Positions 1 through 12,200 of a stretch of DNA of 64,000 nucleotides are shown here, one piece after another; position 1 is the stretch's first letter; the number at the start of each line of letters is the position of its first letter. The DNA is from Pneumocystis sp. 'macacae' (taxonomy: Eukaryota; Ascomycota; Pneumocystomycetes; Pneumocystales; Pneumocystaceae): NCBI GenBank assembly GCA_018127085.1, contig CM030732.1, forward strand, positions 372,001 to 436,000. The letters run 5' to 3'. The notes under the pieces were generated by a model, which did no database searches, was not told where the DNA came from, and worked only from the letters and a program-made list of their open reading frames with translations. Made by a program: the position numbers and the translations under genes.

Positions 1-2406
1 CTTATAACATCTTCAAGAGAAATCCGGGTTTGTTTTAACTTATCATCACGATTTCGTACCATCACTGTATTAGAGTCCTGTTCTTCTTGACCAATAACTA
101 TATATTTGTAAATATTTAAAACTTCTTAAAACCATACTCTACCAAATATAAAATTATATTGAGATACTTGAGCATTTCTAATCATCTTGTTTAAGGTATT
201 ATCACTTAAATCTATATCAACATAAAACCCATTATCATAAATTTTGTCATATACGCGCTTCGAATAATCTTTAAATGACTTAGAAATAGGTATAATCATT
301 ATTTGACGAGGAGATAGCCAAAATGGCCTAAAATTATTAAAATAATATTAAAAAAACAAACTACCATTTTCCAGCATAATGTTCAGTCAAAATAGCTAGC
401 ATTCTTTCGATACTCCCAAGTATGGCACGATGTATTATCACGGGTCTTGCATAAACTGTTTGATTTTTTTCATCTAAAGCCAAACGATACTCTAAATTAA
501 AACGTTCTGGCAAAAAAAAATCAAGTTGAATTGTAGCACACTGATGTTGTCGTTTTAGAGCATCGAAAATTTTAATATCAACCTTTAATCATTAACCTAT
601 TTTTACTAAAAAAAAGTATAACCTTTGGTCCATAGAATGCACCATCGCCTAATACTATATTAACATTCTAAAAACATATACACATATTAACCTGGATTAA
701 CTTCCCATGGCATCCCGAAATCATTTAAAGCAACCTCCAAGCTTTTTTCTGCATGATTCCATGTTTCAATATCGCCAATAAACTTTTCTGGACGAGTAGA
801 AAGATTTAACTTAAAAGAAAAACCAAATATTTCATAAACATATTTTAAAAATTCAAAACAATTTGCAATTTCTTCTTTAATCTAATATATATAAGATATC
901 TATCCAATAAACCACTTGAATTCAACCTGATCAAAAGTACAAAAAATATGTGCATCGTCTTGTTGAAATCTCCGAACTCGCATTAATCCAGTCAATGCTC
1001 CAGAAAACTCATTTCTATGCAAAACTCCAAAATCAGCATATCTTAATGGAAGTTCCCGATAACTTCTATCACGCATTGCAAACATAAGACAATGTCCAGG
1101 GCAGTTCATTGGCTTTAGAGCATATTGTTCTTTCTCAACATCAAATGCAAACATGTTTTCACAATAATTTTGCCAATGCCCAGAAATTTGCCAAAGCTTT
1201 GAATTATAGACATTTGGTGTAATAATTTCACTAAAACCTCGCTTTTTATACTCGAATTTTATAAATTCTAATAATCGATTATATATACGAGTTCCATGTG
1301 GTAAAAAAAAACAACTACCGGGACTAAGCTCATGAAAAAAAAAGAGCTCTTGTTCCTTTAATTTTATTAAAATCAAACAATCACGTTAACTAAATATATT
1401 ACTTTCCCAATTCTTCTATGATCCCTTTTTTCAGCTTCAATGAGAAAATTCTTATATTCCAACATCTGTTTATTTTCAGGAAAGCTTATACCATAAATTC
1501 TCTGTAAAGAATCTTTCGTAGCATCCCCCAAAAAATAGGAAGATGAATTCTAATAAAACATATTTCCCCTAAACCAGAAAAATATAAAAAACTAACCTTT
1601 AATATACTTAATGTTTTTATTTTCCCTGTATGAGATACATGAGGTCCCATACAAAAGTCAATAAGAGTGCCGCACCGATAAACAGTAGACGATCCGCCAT
1701 CAGGAACTTTTAGTGATATAATCGTTTTTTTATAATTATTATGTTTAAACATTTCCAACAAATCATCTTTAGTTACCAACAAACGTTGAAACGGCTGCTT
1801 CTCAGATATAATAAGCTTTATTAATTTTTCTAAACCACAATAATCCTGTTTGAGTACAGTCCTGAAACACATTAGTAACAAAAAGACAGAAACTAAACAA
1901 AATAACCTATTTGAAATCGCCATTTCATAAAAAAATCCATCTTCAGTAGGTGGTCCAATACAAAGATGACATTCATAATATCTTTCTGCTGCTTCACCGA
2001 GAACATGCGCACTAGAATGCCAAAAAACTTTCTTTCCTTTTTAAAACTAAATTACTTACATATTTTTTTTCAAAAAAACCAAACCTTCAGGTGTATTAAA
2101 ATCCAATAATTTTAAAGACGAAGACTCTTCAAATGGCCGCTCTAAATCCCATAAAACGCCATTAACTTGAGCAACTATAATATTTTCTGACAAATTTCTG
2201 GATATTCTCTTGGAAATCTCTAAAGGAGTAGTCTCCCAACTTATTCCTTGTAGAGATGTACCATCAGGCAAAGTAACAGTAATTTCAACATGCTCCTTGT
2301 CTACTCAAGAGAATTAGAAATAATTCTTAAAAAAGATATTATTTATTAAATATATTAACATACTTCGTATTTCTCTTTTAAATTCCTCATAAAGCCTTTC
2401 AAACAT
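1..2406 (-). CDS. THS1: Threonyl-tRNA synthetase, cytoplasmic (3' end outside window)
   Basis: Charges tRNA-Thr. Exons read from the minus strand: 2406-2364, 2300-2085, 2036-1907, 1861-1597, 1549-1403, 1355-927, 881-692, 648-623, 582-365, 327-143 and 97-<1; all joins keep frame and give about 649 residues before the window edge. Order of domains: TGS domain (exon 2), editing/second additional domain opened by WHSSAH, then the class II catalytic core with MNCPGH, the motif-2 loop ending [11 protein letters not shown] and motif 3 ([10 protein letters not shown]); the Cys of MNCPGH and the two His are the family's zinc ligands. The anticodon-binding domain runs off the edge. The start at 2406 is the first in-frame ATG and gives [14 protein letters not shown] before the TGS domain. 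The intron at 2084-2037 uses an unusual GTTTGG donor, chosen because it restores the family sequence [13 protein letters not shown]. It is divergent from GAR1. Confidence 0.95.
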
Positions 2407-2853
2407 GAAAATTCGATGGTCTATAAATACAGGTTTCTTTATAATTTTAGAAAACATTATTATCTTTTTAAAATAGATATACCTTTAAACAATTTTCATC
2501 CATTTTGCATCCCCTTTTTAATTTTTATTTTATTTAAAAATTTTGAATCATTCAAATTCCAAATTTTAAAATCTAACAATTTTGTACGAGGACACACAAA
2601 AATAGGCACATCAAATTTACGAATATTCACTTTCGATATATTAAATTTCTAATTTTAATTAAGATGAATACCATTGAAATACCTTTTTCGTTATATTATT
2701 CAAAACTATAGTGTTGTGCATTTTTTACATATATACTTTTATATTTTCTTTTATATTTTGTTCAATTGATAATTTTTTTTATCTCACTATTTCAATCTTA
2801 AAATCTATCTTACGATTTTTCTGAAAAAATTAGAATTTTTTTAAATTCTTTTA
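2407..2853. promoter_or_regulatory. Divergent promoter region between THS1 and GAR1
   Basis: This 447-bp AT-rich spacer separates two outward-facing genes, so it must hold both promoters and 5' UTRs. I see no distinct motif in it. The short open frame at 2416-2652 on the plus strand is low-complexity and has no family resemblance. Confidence 0.5.
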
Positions 2854-3514
2854 ATGAACAAACGTCCTTTTCAGAACCATTTTCGAACTGGAGATCGATG
2901 GAGAAGACAAGACAATGCATTAAATATAAACAATGTTGGTAAGGAAAGCATATTATCGATAAAATTTTTATTTTTTCTCTTAATAGAAATCGGATCATTT
3001 ATACATGCATGTGAAGGAGAGATGTTATATGCATCAACACACACCAAAATTCCGTATTTTAATGCACCTGTATACCTTGAAAATAAGGTATAAATTAATT
3101 CTACAATATCTATTTTTAATCAAAGTAATATTAGTGTTTAATTGGGAAAATTGATGAAATTCTTGGACCTATAAACCAAGTATATTTTACTGTTAAACCT
3201 CAAGAAGGCATCGTTGCAACCTCATTTCGCACAGGAGATAAAGTATACATTGGAAGTGATAAGCTTTTACCGTAACATATGTATATTGCATATTTTAAGA
3301 TTTCTAACATCATAATTATAGCCTTGAGAGATTTTTACCGCAACCCAAATCCTCTATTCGAAAGAAATCACAAAAATTGTCCCGAGCTAGCTATCAGGGC
3401 AGAAACCATAAAACTCACCAAGGATTCAACAGAAAAAACAAGCCTTCACATGGTAATTTTCCAAATTCCACCTCTTTCAGAAAATTTAAAAATACACAAA
3501 GAAATTACAAGTAA
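2854..3514 (+). CDS. GAR1: H/ACA snoRNP subunit Gar1
   Basis: Nucleolar core protein of H/ACA ribonucleoproteins, which pseudouridylate rRNA; it works with Cbf5, Nop10 and Nhp2. Exons 2854-2938, 2987-3087, 3135-3271 and 3322-3514 join in frame to 171 residues. The conserved Gar1 core is seen at about residues 30-110: [37 protein letters not shown] and LERFLPQPK. The tail after this is basic and rich in Lys, Arg, Asn and Ser but is not a classical Gly-Arg repeat; the N-terminal GAR domain is also reduced to a short basic arm. Length is near the fungal norm (about 200). The ATG opens the only frame that joins to the core. Confidence 0.95.
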
Positions 3515-3727
3515 TTCTCATTAAATATAAAGAACTTCAAGTAAAAAATAACTAATTAAAAATATTATTTTAATAAAAATTATATACATATTTTATAACA
3601 TATTTTCTACTACTCTTATACGACTTTCATTTATACTATATGTAGTTTCAATTATAAGTTTATTTCATCCAACATGATCTTAACTATCTTTTCCTCTACG
3701 TGTCGATGATCTGACATTATTTTAACA

Positions 3728-4682
3728 ATGCCTAAGAACAAATCATCATCTACCAAAAAAGGTAAGTAAATAATTCTATTAATCAAAGTGCGTATTATTA
3801 AAATTAACTAAGAAAAAGAGTTTTCAAATTACATTTATGATAACAGACATTTCTCACTAATTAGGTTGAATTAATTCTATCTAATTTCAAATCTAACATT
3901 TAATACAGAGCTCTTAATTTAGCGGATTTTATTACAGAGCTAAATGGTTTCAAATACATAATTTTTTATTAATTATTGATAACAATAAAAGGATTTTGTG
4001 GTATTATGAGTATATTTTCATCCATGAAATATTGTCTTGGAGATCCATTAGATACTACATGGCTTTGGAAATCTATAACATTAATGCCTTTAGGGTATAT
4101 TTTACTTGATAAAATTAATTTATTAAATACAAAAGGTTATGTTTTGATTTTTTAGACGGAAGAGTGGCTAGGTGGAAAAAAAAAAGCTCACTTATGGGTT
4201 AGACGTGATATATATAATTTAAAAGGGAAATCTAAATTCTCCAGGAAAAGAACTCGATAGTTTAGCAGATTTGGTTAGTAATTAAAAGTCTTTTCCATGT
4301 TAAATTTTAATAGGTATCTTTTGGTGTTGCTCCCTCAGCATTTGCATTTGCCTTAGGCATACGTACACTTATTGACACTATAATTCTTTCTTTTTTTGTA
4401 CTTTGTGGAATTTCTAGATTAGCCAGATTTAATATTTCTGTTGATTCATTACCAAAAGACAAACATGGAAAATTAAAATATTTTGAAGGTACCCCAATTC
4501 CAAGTTCATTATCAATAGTAGCTATAATGGCATGGTGTGTCAGATCTGGTTGCATTCTTGAAAAGCTTCCTTTAGGCGTAATTTATGAAAACTCTTTCTT
4601 TGAGTTTCATCCAATAGTTATTATTTTTGCATTAAGCGGCTGTGCCATGTGCAGCAAAACTTTGAAAATACCTAAAATATAA
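3728..4682 (+). CDS. CHO1: CDP-diacylglycerol-serine O-phosphatidyltransferase (phosphatidylserine synthase)
   Basis: Makes phosphatidylserine from CDP-diacylglycerol and serine in the ER membrane. Seven exons (3728-3761, 3819-3864, 3909-3946, 3992-4094, 4136-4197, 4245-4273, 4314-4682) join in frame to 226 residues. The CDP-alcohol phosphotransferase signature DGxxARx8GxxxDxxxD is complete across the exon 5-6 junction (DGRVARW...MGKELDSLAD). Hydrophobic segments flank it, as expected for a multi-pass enzyme. The protein is slightly shorter than yeast Cho1 because the N-terminal hydrophilic region is short. Converges on RPL30, with a 908-bp gap. The pathway is fungal-type (CDP-DAG route), unlike the base-exchange route of mammals. 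Confidence 0.93.
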
Positions 4683-5590
4683 TTATAAATATAAATTATA
4701 AAAATTTACTTATGTTTAATATTTATAAATTATTTTTTATTATAAGAATTTAGAAAAAAATCATTTAAAATTTATTATAAATAATAAAATCTATATCAAA
4801 TTTAATATATTATACAAATTATTAAATTCATAATATTGAATATAAATGCTATATTTTAATATAAATAATATCAAAAAAAGTAATTTTCTATACTCAACTA
4901 CAAATATTTTTATATCTAAATATAATAAAAATTGACGAAAAATATTAACTTTCAGCAATGAAAAAAACAACATAAACTATACATAATTATTAATAAAACA
5001 AATTTCAATCATTAAATTATAAAATTTCTAAATCTTATTAACAAATGGATATATATATATATATAATATATTTCATTTATATTTATAAAATTATTTAATA
5101 ATTTTAAATTAAATCTCACAAAAAGAGTAATACAATTAAATTCAATACATATGTGTACTTAACATAATTTAAATTATATATTTCATGATAATTATAAAAT
5201 AATTCTAATTAAAATATCATAAAAACAGAGAATTATAAAATAAAAAAATAACCAATCAAATAAATATCTTTAAATTATTTATTTCAGTAACACATATTAA
5301 TAACAATTACAATTAATAAAATTGTGACTGAAATAAAACCTTTAATAATTTAAACAAAATATCGATATCATCAAATATTAAATTTTTATATAAAATAGAA
5401 ACAAACAAAATAGCATTTAATACAACCTACCCGTAAATATTATCTAAGACAAATTAAAAAAAAAAAACATAAAATAAAAAAACACTAATATAAAAAATAA
5501 TATATAAATTATATAGATAAAACCACATATAACGAAAAAACAATATAAAACCAACAACAAATACACCGATATATACATACCATTAACAAT
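4683..5590. other. AT-rich intergenic spacer (convergent CHO1/RPL30)
   Basis: Extremely AT-rich, with runs of A and T and a (TA)n stretch near 5051-5068. No coding frame with family resemblance and no RNA gene is visible. It should contain the 3' UTRs and polyadenylation signals of both neighbours. Confidence 0.5.
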
Positions 5591-6016
5591 TTATGAACTC
5601 GAATTAAGAATATCAGAATCACCAGCATCCGTAATACTCAAAACACAAACACTGAAAAATTTTCCACATGCAGTACCTAACTCAATACTAATTTAAATAA
5701 GAAACACACTAAGAAACTAGAAAAGGAAAGGCAAAATACTTATTGCCAGAATAATGATGAATACTGGTTTTTGCCAACATAGCGTAATATTCCAATTCAG
5801 ACTTTTTCAAAGGCGGACAATTCCCTGATATAATTACAAGTTTTGCTACAAAAAAGTAAGGAAAAACAGGAAAATATAAATACAACCTTTTCCATTGCGT
5901 AAAGTTTTTAATGTAGATCTAAAACCCAAAGTATATTTTCCAGATTTCATTACTAAGGCAAGAGAAGGACCAATAGATTCAGATGCCTTCTTTGCTTTTT
6001 TGCTCAAAGGTGCCAT
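5591..6016 (-). CDS. RPL30: 60S ribosomal protein L30 (eL30)
   Basis: Large-subunit ribosomal protein at the subunit interface. Exons on the minus strand are 6016-5887, 5845-5740 and 5687-5591, joining to 110 residues, the usual family length. The sequence follows eL30 throughout: [50 protein letters not shown] and [10 protein letters not shown]. The 5' splice site of intron 1 (GTTGTA) lies just after codon 43. Because yeast L30 represses splicing of its own transcript by binding near the first donor, the folded 5' region here might be worth checking, but I cannot see a clear kink-turn by eye. Confidence 0.96.
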
Positions 6017-7835
6017 ATTTAATATAAAGAAAGCTCAAAGAATGACCCAAAATATATAAATAAAATAATAAAACTATTGATTTTTTCTATTAACTGAAGA
6101 AAAATCGCTAAAATAACGTCACTATATTATATAAAGGTTAAAACCCTATCATAAAAAATTAAGATTTTAAAATTTTATTAAACATTTTAAGATATCTTTT
6201 AAATCAAATATTGTTCTTTCTCTAAGCTATTCAAGAATCAAGTAAAATAAAATATAAATCATATAATTACTTTTAATAGTAAATATCTAAGAAAAAACAT
6301 ACTAACAACCATTAGATGAAACAATATATTTAAAAAGAAAAACTCACATGGCATTTATATTGCTGTCTTAAAAATAAAATATATTATTTAAAATATCACT
6401 ATAAGTAAGTGTTTTCTATAAAAATTCAATATTTTTTTTAGAAATATATAAATATAATTTATTTATTCATGATACTAAAATATACAAAAAGAATATTGTT
6501 TCCACCAGAAAAGAAAGGGAAATTTACTAAAAATAAAAAGTTTTAAGTTATACAGCAAACATAAAAAATTTATAAAATAATTTTTTTTTACTAGTGCTAA
6601 ACAAAAATATAACCTATTCAAAATTATAATATTTTGATAATTAAAGCATTATTTTATAACAATCCACTATTATATAATAAACATAATTAATAGAATTCAT
6701 TTAATCTAAATATATACAAAAAATAAAATTTAATGATTTATTTAATAAAATATTATAAAGATATACGGTAAATTAAAAACTATAAAAACCTGAAAACATG
6801 AAAGGACAAAATATAGTTTATTCTTATAAATATATATATTAAAAAATTACATAAAAAATTACAATTTAAAACAAAGATAAAGCTATAATTAATCATTTTT
6901 TAATAATTTCCTCAAGAATAGTTTAATATTATGCAATATACCCTATTATAAAAACAAAATGCACTCCTATATATATCATAAAATCAAAATATATACCAAA
7001 TATAAAAATATTCAAATAAAATCAATTACAAAACTATTAATTACAATTATAAGACAAAAATATCTATAAAACTACATACCATTTCTATAAAACATATTCA
7101 CAAAACATCTAATATTAATTATTTGTATATATCTTGCAACATAAGCTATAAAATAAAGCAATTTAAAAATCAAATCAATAAAATAATCACATAAAATTAT
7201 AATTAATAATAATAATAATATAAAACTATAAAAAACTTCCCTTTAAAACAGTAAACTTTTCACTTAAATAACAATATTTTCTCTATCATAACATCTTTAT
7301 TCAATAAATTATCACCATTTCATAAAGTACAGAATCTCAACATAAAATCACAGTGCATATCTTCTATTACAGATATATATTAAATTCTATAAAACCATAG
7401 TATTATTTTCGAATAAATCTTATTTCTCAAATCTTCAAAAAAATCAAAAGAACACAAACTCCTACAAAATTTAAAAAACTGTTTTAATAACTTAAGAAAA
7501 ATCTACAATATAAACCTAAAATTTAAAATCTAAAGTAAAAAACTAATAAAAATATTTATAAAACCACTTAAAAGTTCAAAAAACATATGAATAATAAAAG
7601 AGAAAAAAAAATTTTAAACAACATTACTAATTAATGTTAATCAATCCAAACCAATATCGATGTTACAAATTTTAAAATGTTGATATCAGTTAACATAAAT
7701 CAAAACAAATATCGATATATACTAACTCCTTTTTATAAAACATTTGGAGTTTTTTCTAAAAACCATACTACTAATATAAAGAGCTAAAAAATACTTAAAA
7801 AACTCCTTAAACATTAACTACAAATAAAATTAATG
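6017..7835. other. Long AT-rich intergenic spacer
   Basis: About 1.8 kb between two minus-strand genes with no credible coding frame, tRNA B-box or repeat array. An AAAACCCTA-type motif sits at about 6140-6152, upstream of RPL30. Otherwise nothing is visible beyond A/T runs and a short (AAT)n tract near 7205-7220. Confidence 0.5.
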
Positions 7836-8436
7836 CTAAACTGATGACACTTCTAAACCTTTTAATTTTTGAATAAGAGTATCTAATGACATTATTTTTT
7901 CAATTTGATCATCAAGAAGCGCTTCCCCATTCTTAAAACGTATTTCAAGTTTTTGTGTCTCTTTAATCTTTTTTTTCAAATTCCGGATACGCTTTTCAAC
8001 ATCAACAACTAAAGAATTCTTAGTTTCTAATTCAGAACATTCTGCATTGTTGTTCTCTTTCAAATTCTGAAATTTTTCTTTTTGCTTAGATCGTTTCTTA
8101 GCACTCTTACTCAGATTAGAGGAAATCTCTATTGCAGGAGAATAATAGCCTTGAGTTCCTGGACAAGTACGAACCACTTTTTGAGAATGCTGATTATGAT
8201 GTGCTACTCTATACACAGATATATCTTCAGGAGGAATATATCCTGGTCTAACCCTTCTTTCAGATCTAATAGATCCATCATGACGTATGGATGATGGGAC
8301 TATAAAATTCCCATCTAAATATAATGCATTGAATTAAAAAACAAAATATACATCATAGAAACAAAACGTACTTACCTTCAAGACTTTTAATCCCAGAAGC
8401 TCTTTCTTTACTATTTCGAGTACCAGCTTTCAACAT
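7836..8436 (-). CDS. PYM1: PYM / WIBG homologue (partner of Y14 and Mago)
   Basis: Cytoplasmic protein that strips the exon junction complex from mRNA during translation by binding the Mago-Y14 dimer. Exons 8436-8376 and 8314-7836 join in frame to 179 residues. The N-terminal Mago-binding domain (about residues 21-55) is clear: FIVPSSIRHDGSIR, then RRVRPGYIPPED. Residues about 85-165 are charged and alpha-helical, with heptad-like Leu/Ile spacing (coiled coil likely), where animal PYM contacts the ribosome. Its presence implies a working exon junction complex, which fits an intron-rich genome. Divergent from QCR9, with about 166 bp between the coding parts. Confidence 0.88.
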
Positions 8437-8602
8437 TCTTTAACGGAAATCGAGAGCTTTTTTTAAAGCATAAATAATTAAATCTTAAAATCTTTAATTA
8501 TATAATCCTGGAAAATAATTTAAAAAACAACTAAAATGGAAAAAGCATGTTTTTACAAATTTTTATTTTATTTTCTAAAAGAAAAACTAACATAAATTCT
8601 AG

Positions 8603-8873
8603 CTCTCATCTCAAATATATCAATCAATTTTCCGTAAAAATTCAGTTTTTATAGGAACAATATTTGCATCAGCATTTATTTTCAAAATGTAAATATGCTT
8701 ATTGATCTATAATATTTATTCTTAATCTAAATATATTTACAGAGCTTTTGATCAAGGAACTCAAGCTATCTGGGATTATGTTAATCAAAACGTAAATATT
8801 ATTTTCTACAAGACATTTTTAAAAAATATAGAAACAATGGAAAGATATTCGTAAGCATTATATTGAAGAATAA
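8603..8873 (+). CDS. QCR9: Ubiquinol-cytochrome c reductase subunit 9 (complex III), 5' end unresolved
   Basis: Small single-pass inner mitochondrial membrane subunit of complex III. Exons 8603-8688, 8743-8791 and 8832-8873 give 58 residues of coding sequence. Family signature: IYQSIFRKNSVFIGTIFASAF, a hydrophobic span, then AFDQGTQAIWDYVNQNKQWKDI. Too short for automatic gene finding. The exon beginning at 8603 follows a CTAG acceptor and has no in-frame ATG, so a short first exon with the start codon must lie upstream in about 8440-8590; I could not place it with a phase-0 donor. The ATG at 8536 joins only out of frame. Confidence 0.82.
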
Positions 8874-9263
8874 TTTACAGTATATTCTACTAATAATATT
8901 AATTGTATCTGTCCACCCATGTTTCTATGACGAAAACATATTCTACAAAGAATAATAAATTTATAAATTTATTGCTTTTAAATAAAAGTATATAAGTAAT
9001 CCATAATAAATTTTTATATTTAATTATTTTTTTATATGATTTTTATGATACCTTTTTCTTCAAAATATAAAATTATCTTTTCAAATAAAGAATATTTTAT
9101 CATTTCATAGTACATAGCATTGTATATTGCTATAAAAAGAATAGAAAACATATATTTTAAAACTTTATATTTTTAGATTTTTTTTCATTTTTATAAAATT
9201 CCTCTTCTGAACTTTGAGCGATCAAAATTACCAAAAAATCTATATACTTTTAAAACAAAGCAT
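8874..9263. other. Intergenic spacer QCR9-UBR1
   Basis: 390 bp of AT-rich sequence between two plus-strand genes. It must contain the QCR9 3' UTR and the UBR1 promoter. No distinct element is seen. Confidence 0.45.
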
Positions 9264-12200
9264 ATGGATGAAATTCAGCAGGAGGAAGTATCTCCGGAAA
9301 AACGTCTTTCCAGGTATTTACTAGAAATGCCATATGCATTTAGATACGCATGGAACCTACGAGCTAAAAACTCCCTTTTTCACGAACTATTTTGTGCCAT
9401 GACAGGCTATAATCAATGCTTTGAAACATTCTTCTTTAAAAAAGGAATACCAGCTATAGAAAAAGACCCAGTTATTCAGAAAGATCCGGAATTTCACAAA
9501 TGTATGTACATTAGTTTATTATAGTTACTGAATTTCAAAAACAGTTACAGCCATTGTTGAAAATGATTCAGATAATGAAGATGAAGTTATAAAAATGAGT
9601 AGAGAGGATATACACAATAACAAAACATCTTATGAGAATAACCGATCTAATGGACCGTGTGGTCATGTATTTAAAAAAGAAGAAGCTCTTTACCATTGCA
9701 GGTAAAAATGTTAATTACCAGCATATATTCATATTAATGGTATAGGAATTGCTCTGTAGATGATACATGTGTACTATGTTCAAGATGCTTTAGATCGTCT
9801 GATCACGATGGTCATGATATGTTGATGAATTTAAATTCCAAAGGAGGTGGATGTTGTGACTGTGGAGATCCAGAGTAATTTTTTGCTTTTTCTCTTTAAT
9901 CAGAACCCTTATGAATGATTAGTGCATGGAAAGTAGATATTAATTGCTCAATACATTCCCAAAAGACGCGTAATCATGATAAATTAGTCGATAAAAACAT
10001 GGAGGAATCATCAAATATCCCAAAAGAACTATCAGTTTATGTTGAAATGACAATAGAAAGGGCACTCGATTATGTGCTAGATGTATTATCATGTTCTCCT
10101 GAGAAACCTCACCTACTTGATGTTCAAGGTCTGGAACGTTTGGAAAAATCATCAAGATTATATGCAGATAGATATGGAACAGAAGATTATCCATACTCGA
10201 TATGGGCTGCTATATTATGGAACGATGAAAATCATACTTTTCAAGAAGTTATAGACCATGTGTCTCGAGTAACACATAGAGATGAAGAATTTGGCAAACG
10301 TGTAGCAAATAGAGTTGATAGAAGAGGAAGGGATACGATTATTGTTTCAAATAACCTTGATTTAGTCCAAAATATCTGTGATAAGATCGGGCAAATAAAG
10401 TTAAAAGTTACAATAAGATCAGCTAGAGATACATTTCGAGAAAATATGTGTGGAGCAATTATCGAATGGCTTAAAGATATATCTTTATCTAGAATAAAAA
10501 ACAATGAAAATTATATGAGAAATATTATATGCAAATTACTTTATGAACCATGGAAGAAAGGAACATCTGCATCAATAAATTTTTTTTCAAACAAGCATAC
10601 TACTAATAAATCTTATAATAATTTTCTAACTAAAAAATCAAAAAATATAGATAATGAAACAGAAAAAAAAATTATGACTACAGAAGACGATAATATTGCA
10701 ATAATCGGAAATGTTAACTTGAATAGACCAATTTTGGAATCCGTAAACCAAAAACATTTGAAACAATCTCACAAAATTATACCTGGGACGCATTGGATCT
10801 CAGAAGAATCACATATAATGGAAGGCATATATACGATGAATAAAAACGAACTAAGAATTGACAAATTATTATCTTTTGATATAAAGCTTTGGAAACAAGT
10901 TAGATCTACAGTTAGAGAATTATATATTAGTACAATGATCATGTCCTCTTATTATAAATATTTTATGGGTAAAACACATTATATATGTTGTTAATAATAA
11001 TATGTATAGCTGTTCGCTTTTCTCAATTATATAATCATTTAATAGAAGGATATATATTTAGTGAAACAGAGCCAGATCAATCGATAATAAATTTCTCTGT
11101 TCAACTTTTTACAGTACCAAATATAGCTTTAAAACTTGTACAATCTTATGACTTTTTAACTATTCTTAATGGGTTTGTATACAGTTTCCTTACACATGGC
11201 CAGCCTGGTTTCTCTACCGTTGGTCCTCAAACAACACTTGTTTCTAATCCATCAAGTCTTTCAAAAAAAGGGTATTGTCAAATGTTTGGGGACATTCGAT
11301 ATATTCTTAATACAAAATCAGTACAAAAAATAATTCCAGAGAATCCTAAGTATCTGCTACAATTTATAGATATATTAAAATTATTTCAAGGGATGAATCC
11401 TTGTCACAGAGTTATCGGAGATCATGTTGAATACGAGTCAGAAAGTTGGATTTCTGCTTTTCATTTAACCATAGAGGCAACAAAACTTATAAAAGCATTC
11501 TCATTGTCCTACAAAAGTGCATTCTCGTCAGATCTTTGTATTGCCATAGGAATCATTATGAAGTATCTTTTACAATGGTCTTTGGGATATGAAACAGAGC
11601 GTTTTCCTACGTATGAACCTATTTCTATTCATTATCTTAATAATGAAATCGAATTTCATTCTGGCAACACTTTTAGTGTCTCTAAAGACCCAATCAGCTT
11701 TCATCATCCTTTGCATTGGCTTCTTATATCTTTACTTGAAAATGTTACATCTCTAAATAAATCGAATTTATTAGAAAACGGCTATTGTACTATTTTAGAA
11801 GTCTTATCAACAAAATTTCAGGAAATCGATTCAAAAGCGAGTATAGATGTAGTAAAAAATCATCTTATTAGATTAATAGGCGATTATCCTTTATCTGTTT
11901 GTGCATGGATAGATCAAATTCGCGCTGGACTTTGGGTTAGGAATGGAATATCGATTAAAGGTCAAGTAAGTTCTCTTTATTAATATGAATCTCTAGAATA
12001 AAAAATAAAAGGCACACCATTATCATGACCTTTCTTTACGTGATCATACATATGATAAAGACATTAGATGGATACAACTTTTGACTGTATGCGGTGCTAA
12101 CTTAGATGATGCAGTTCTTCAAATTGCTCGACGATATGACATAATCGATGATGAAGAAATTTGGTCTTTAAGGAATGCTGAACAGCATCCTCATTATGAT

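Noticed and set aside
4307..4555. Minus-strand 82-residue frame
   Set aside because: Antisense of the last CHO1 exon, which has clear family sequence on the plus strand.
4683..7835. tRNA or other small RNA genes in the long AT-rich spacers
   Set aside because: No A-box/B-box pair or GGTTCRA-type T-arm was found on either strand by eye; the same holds for 25,991-27,210 and 39,990-41,256.
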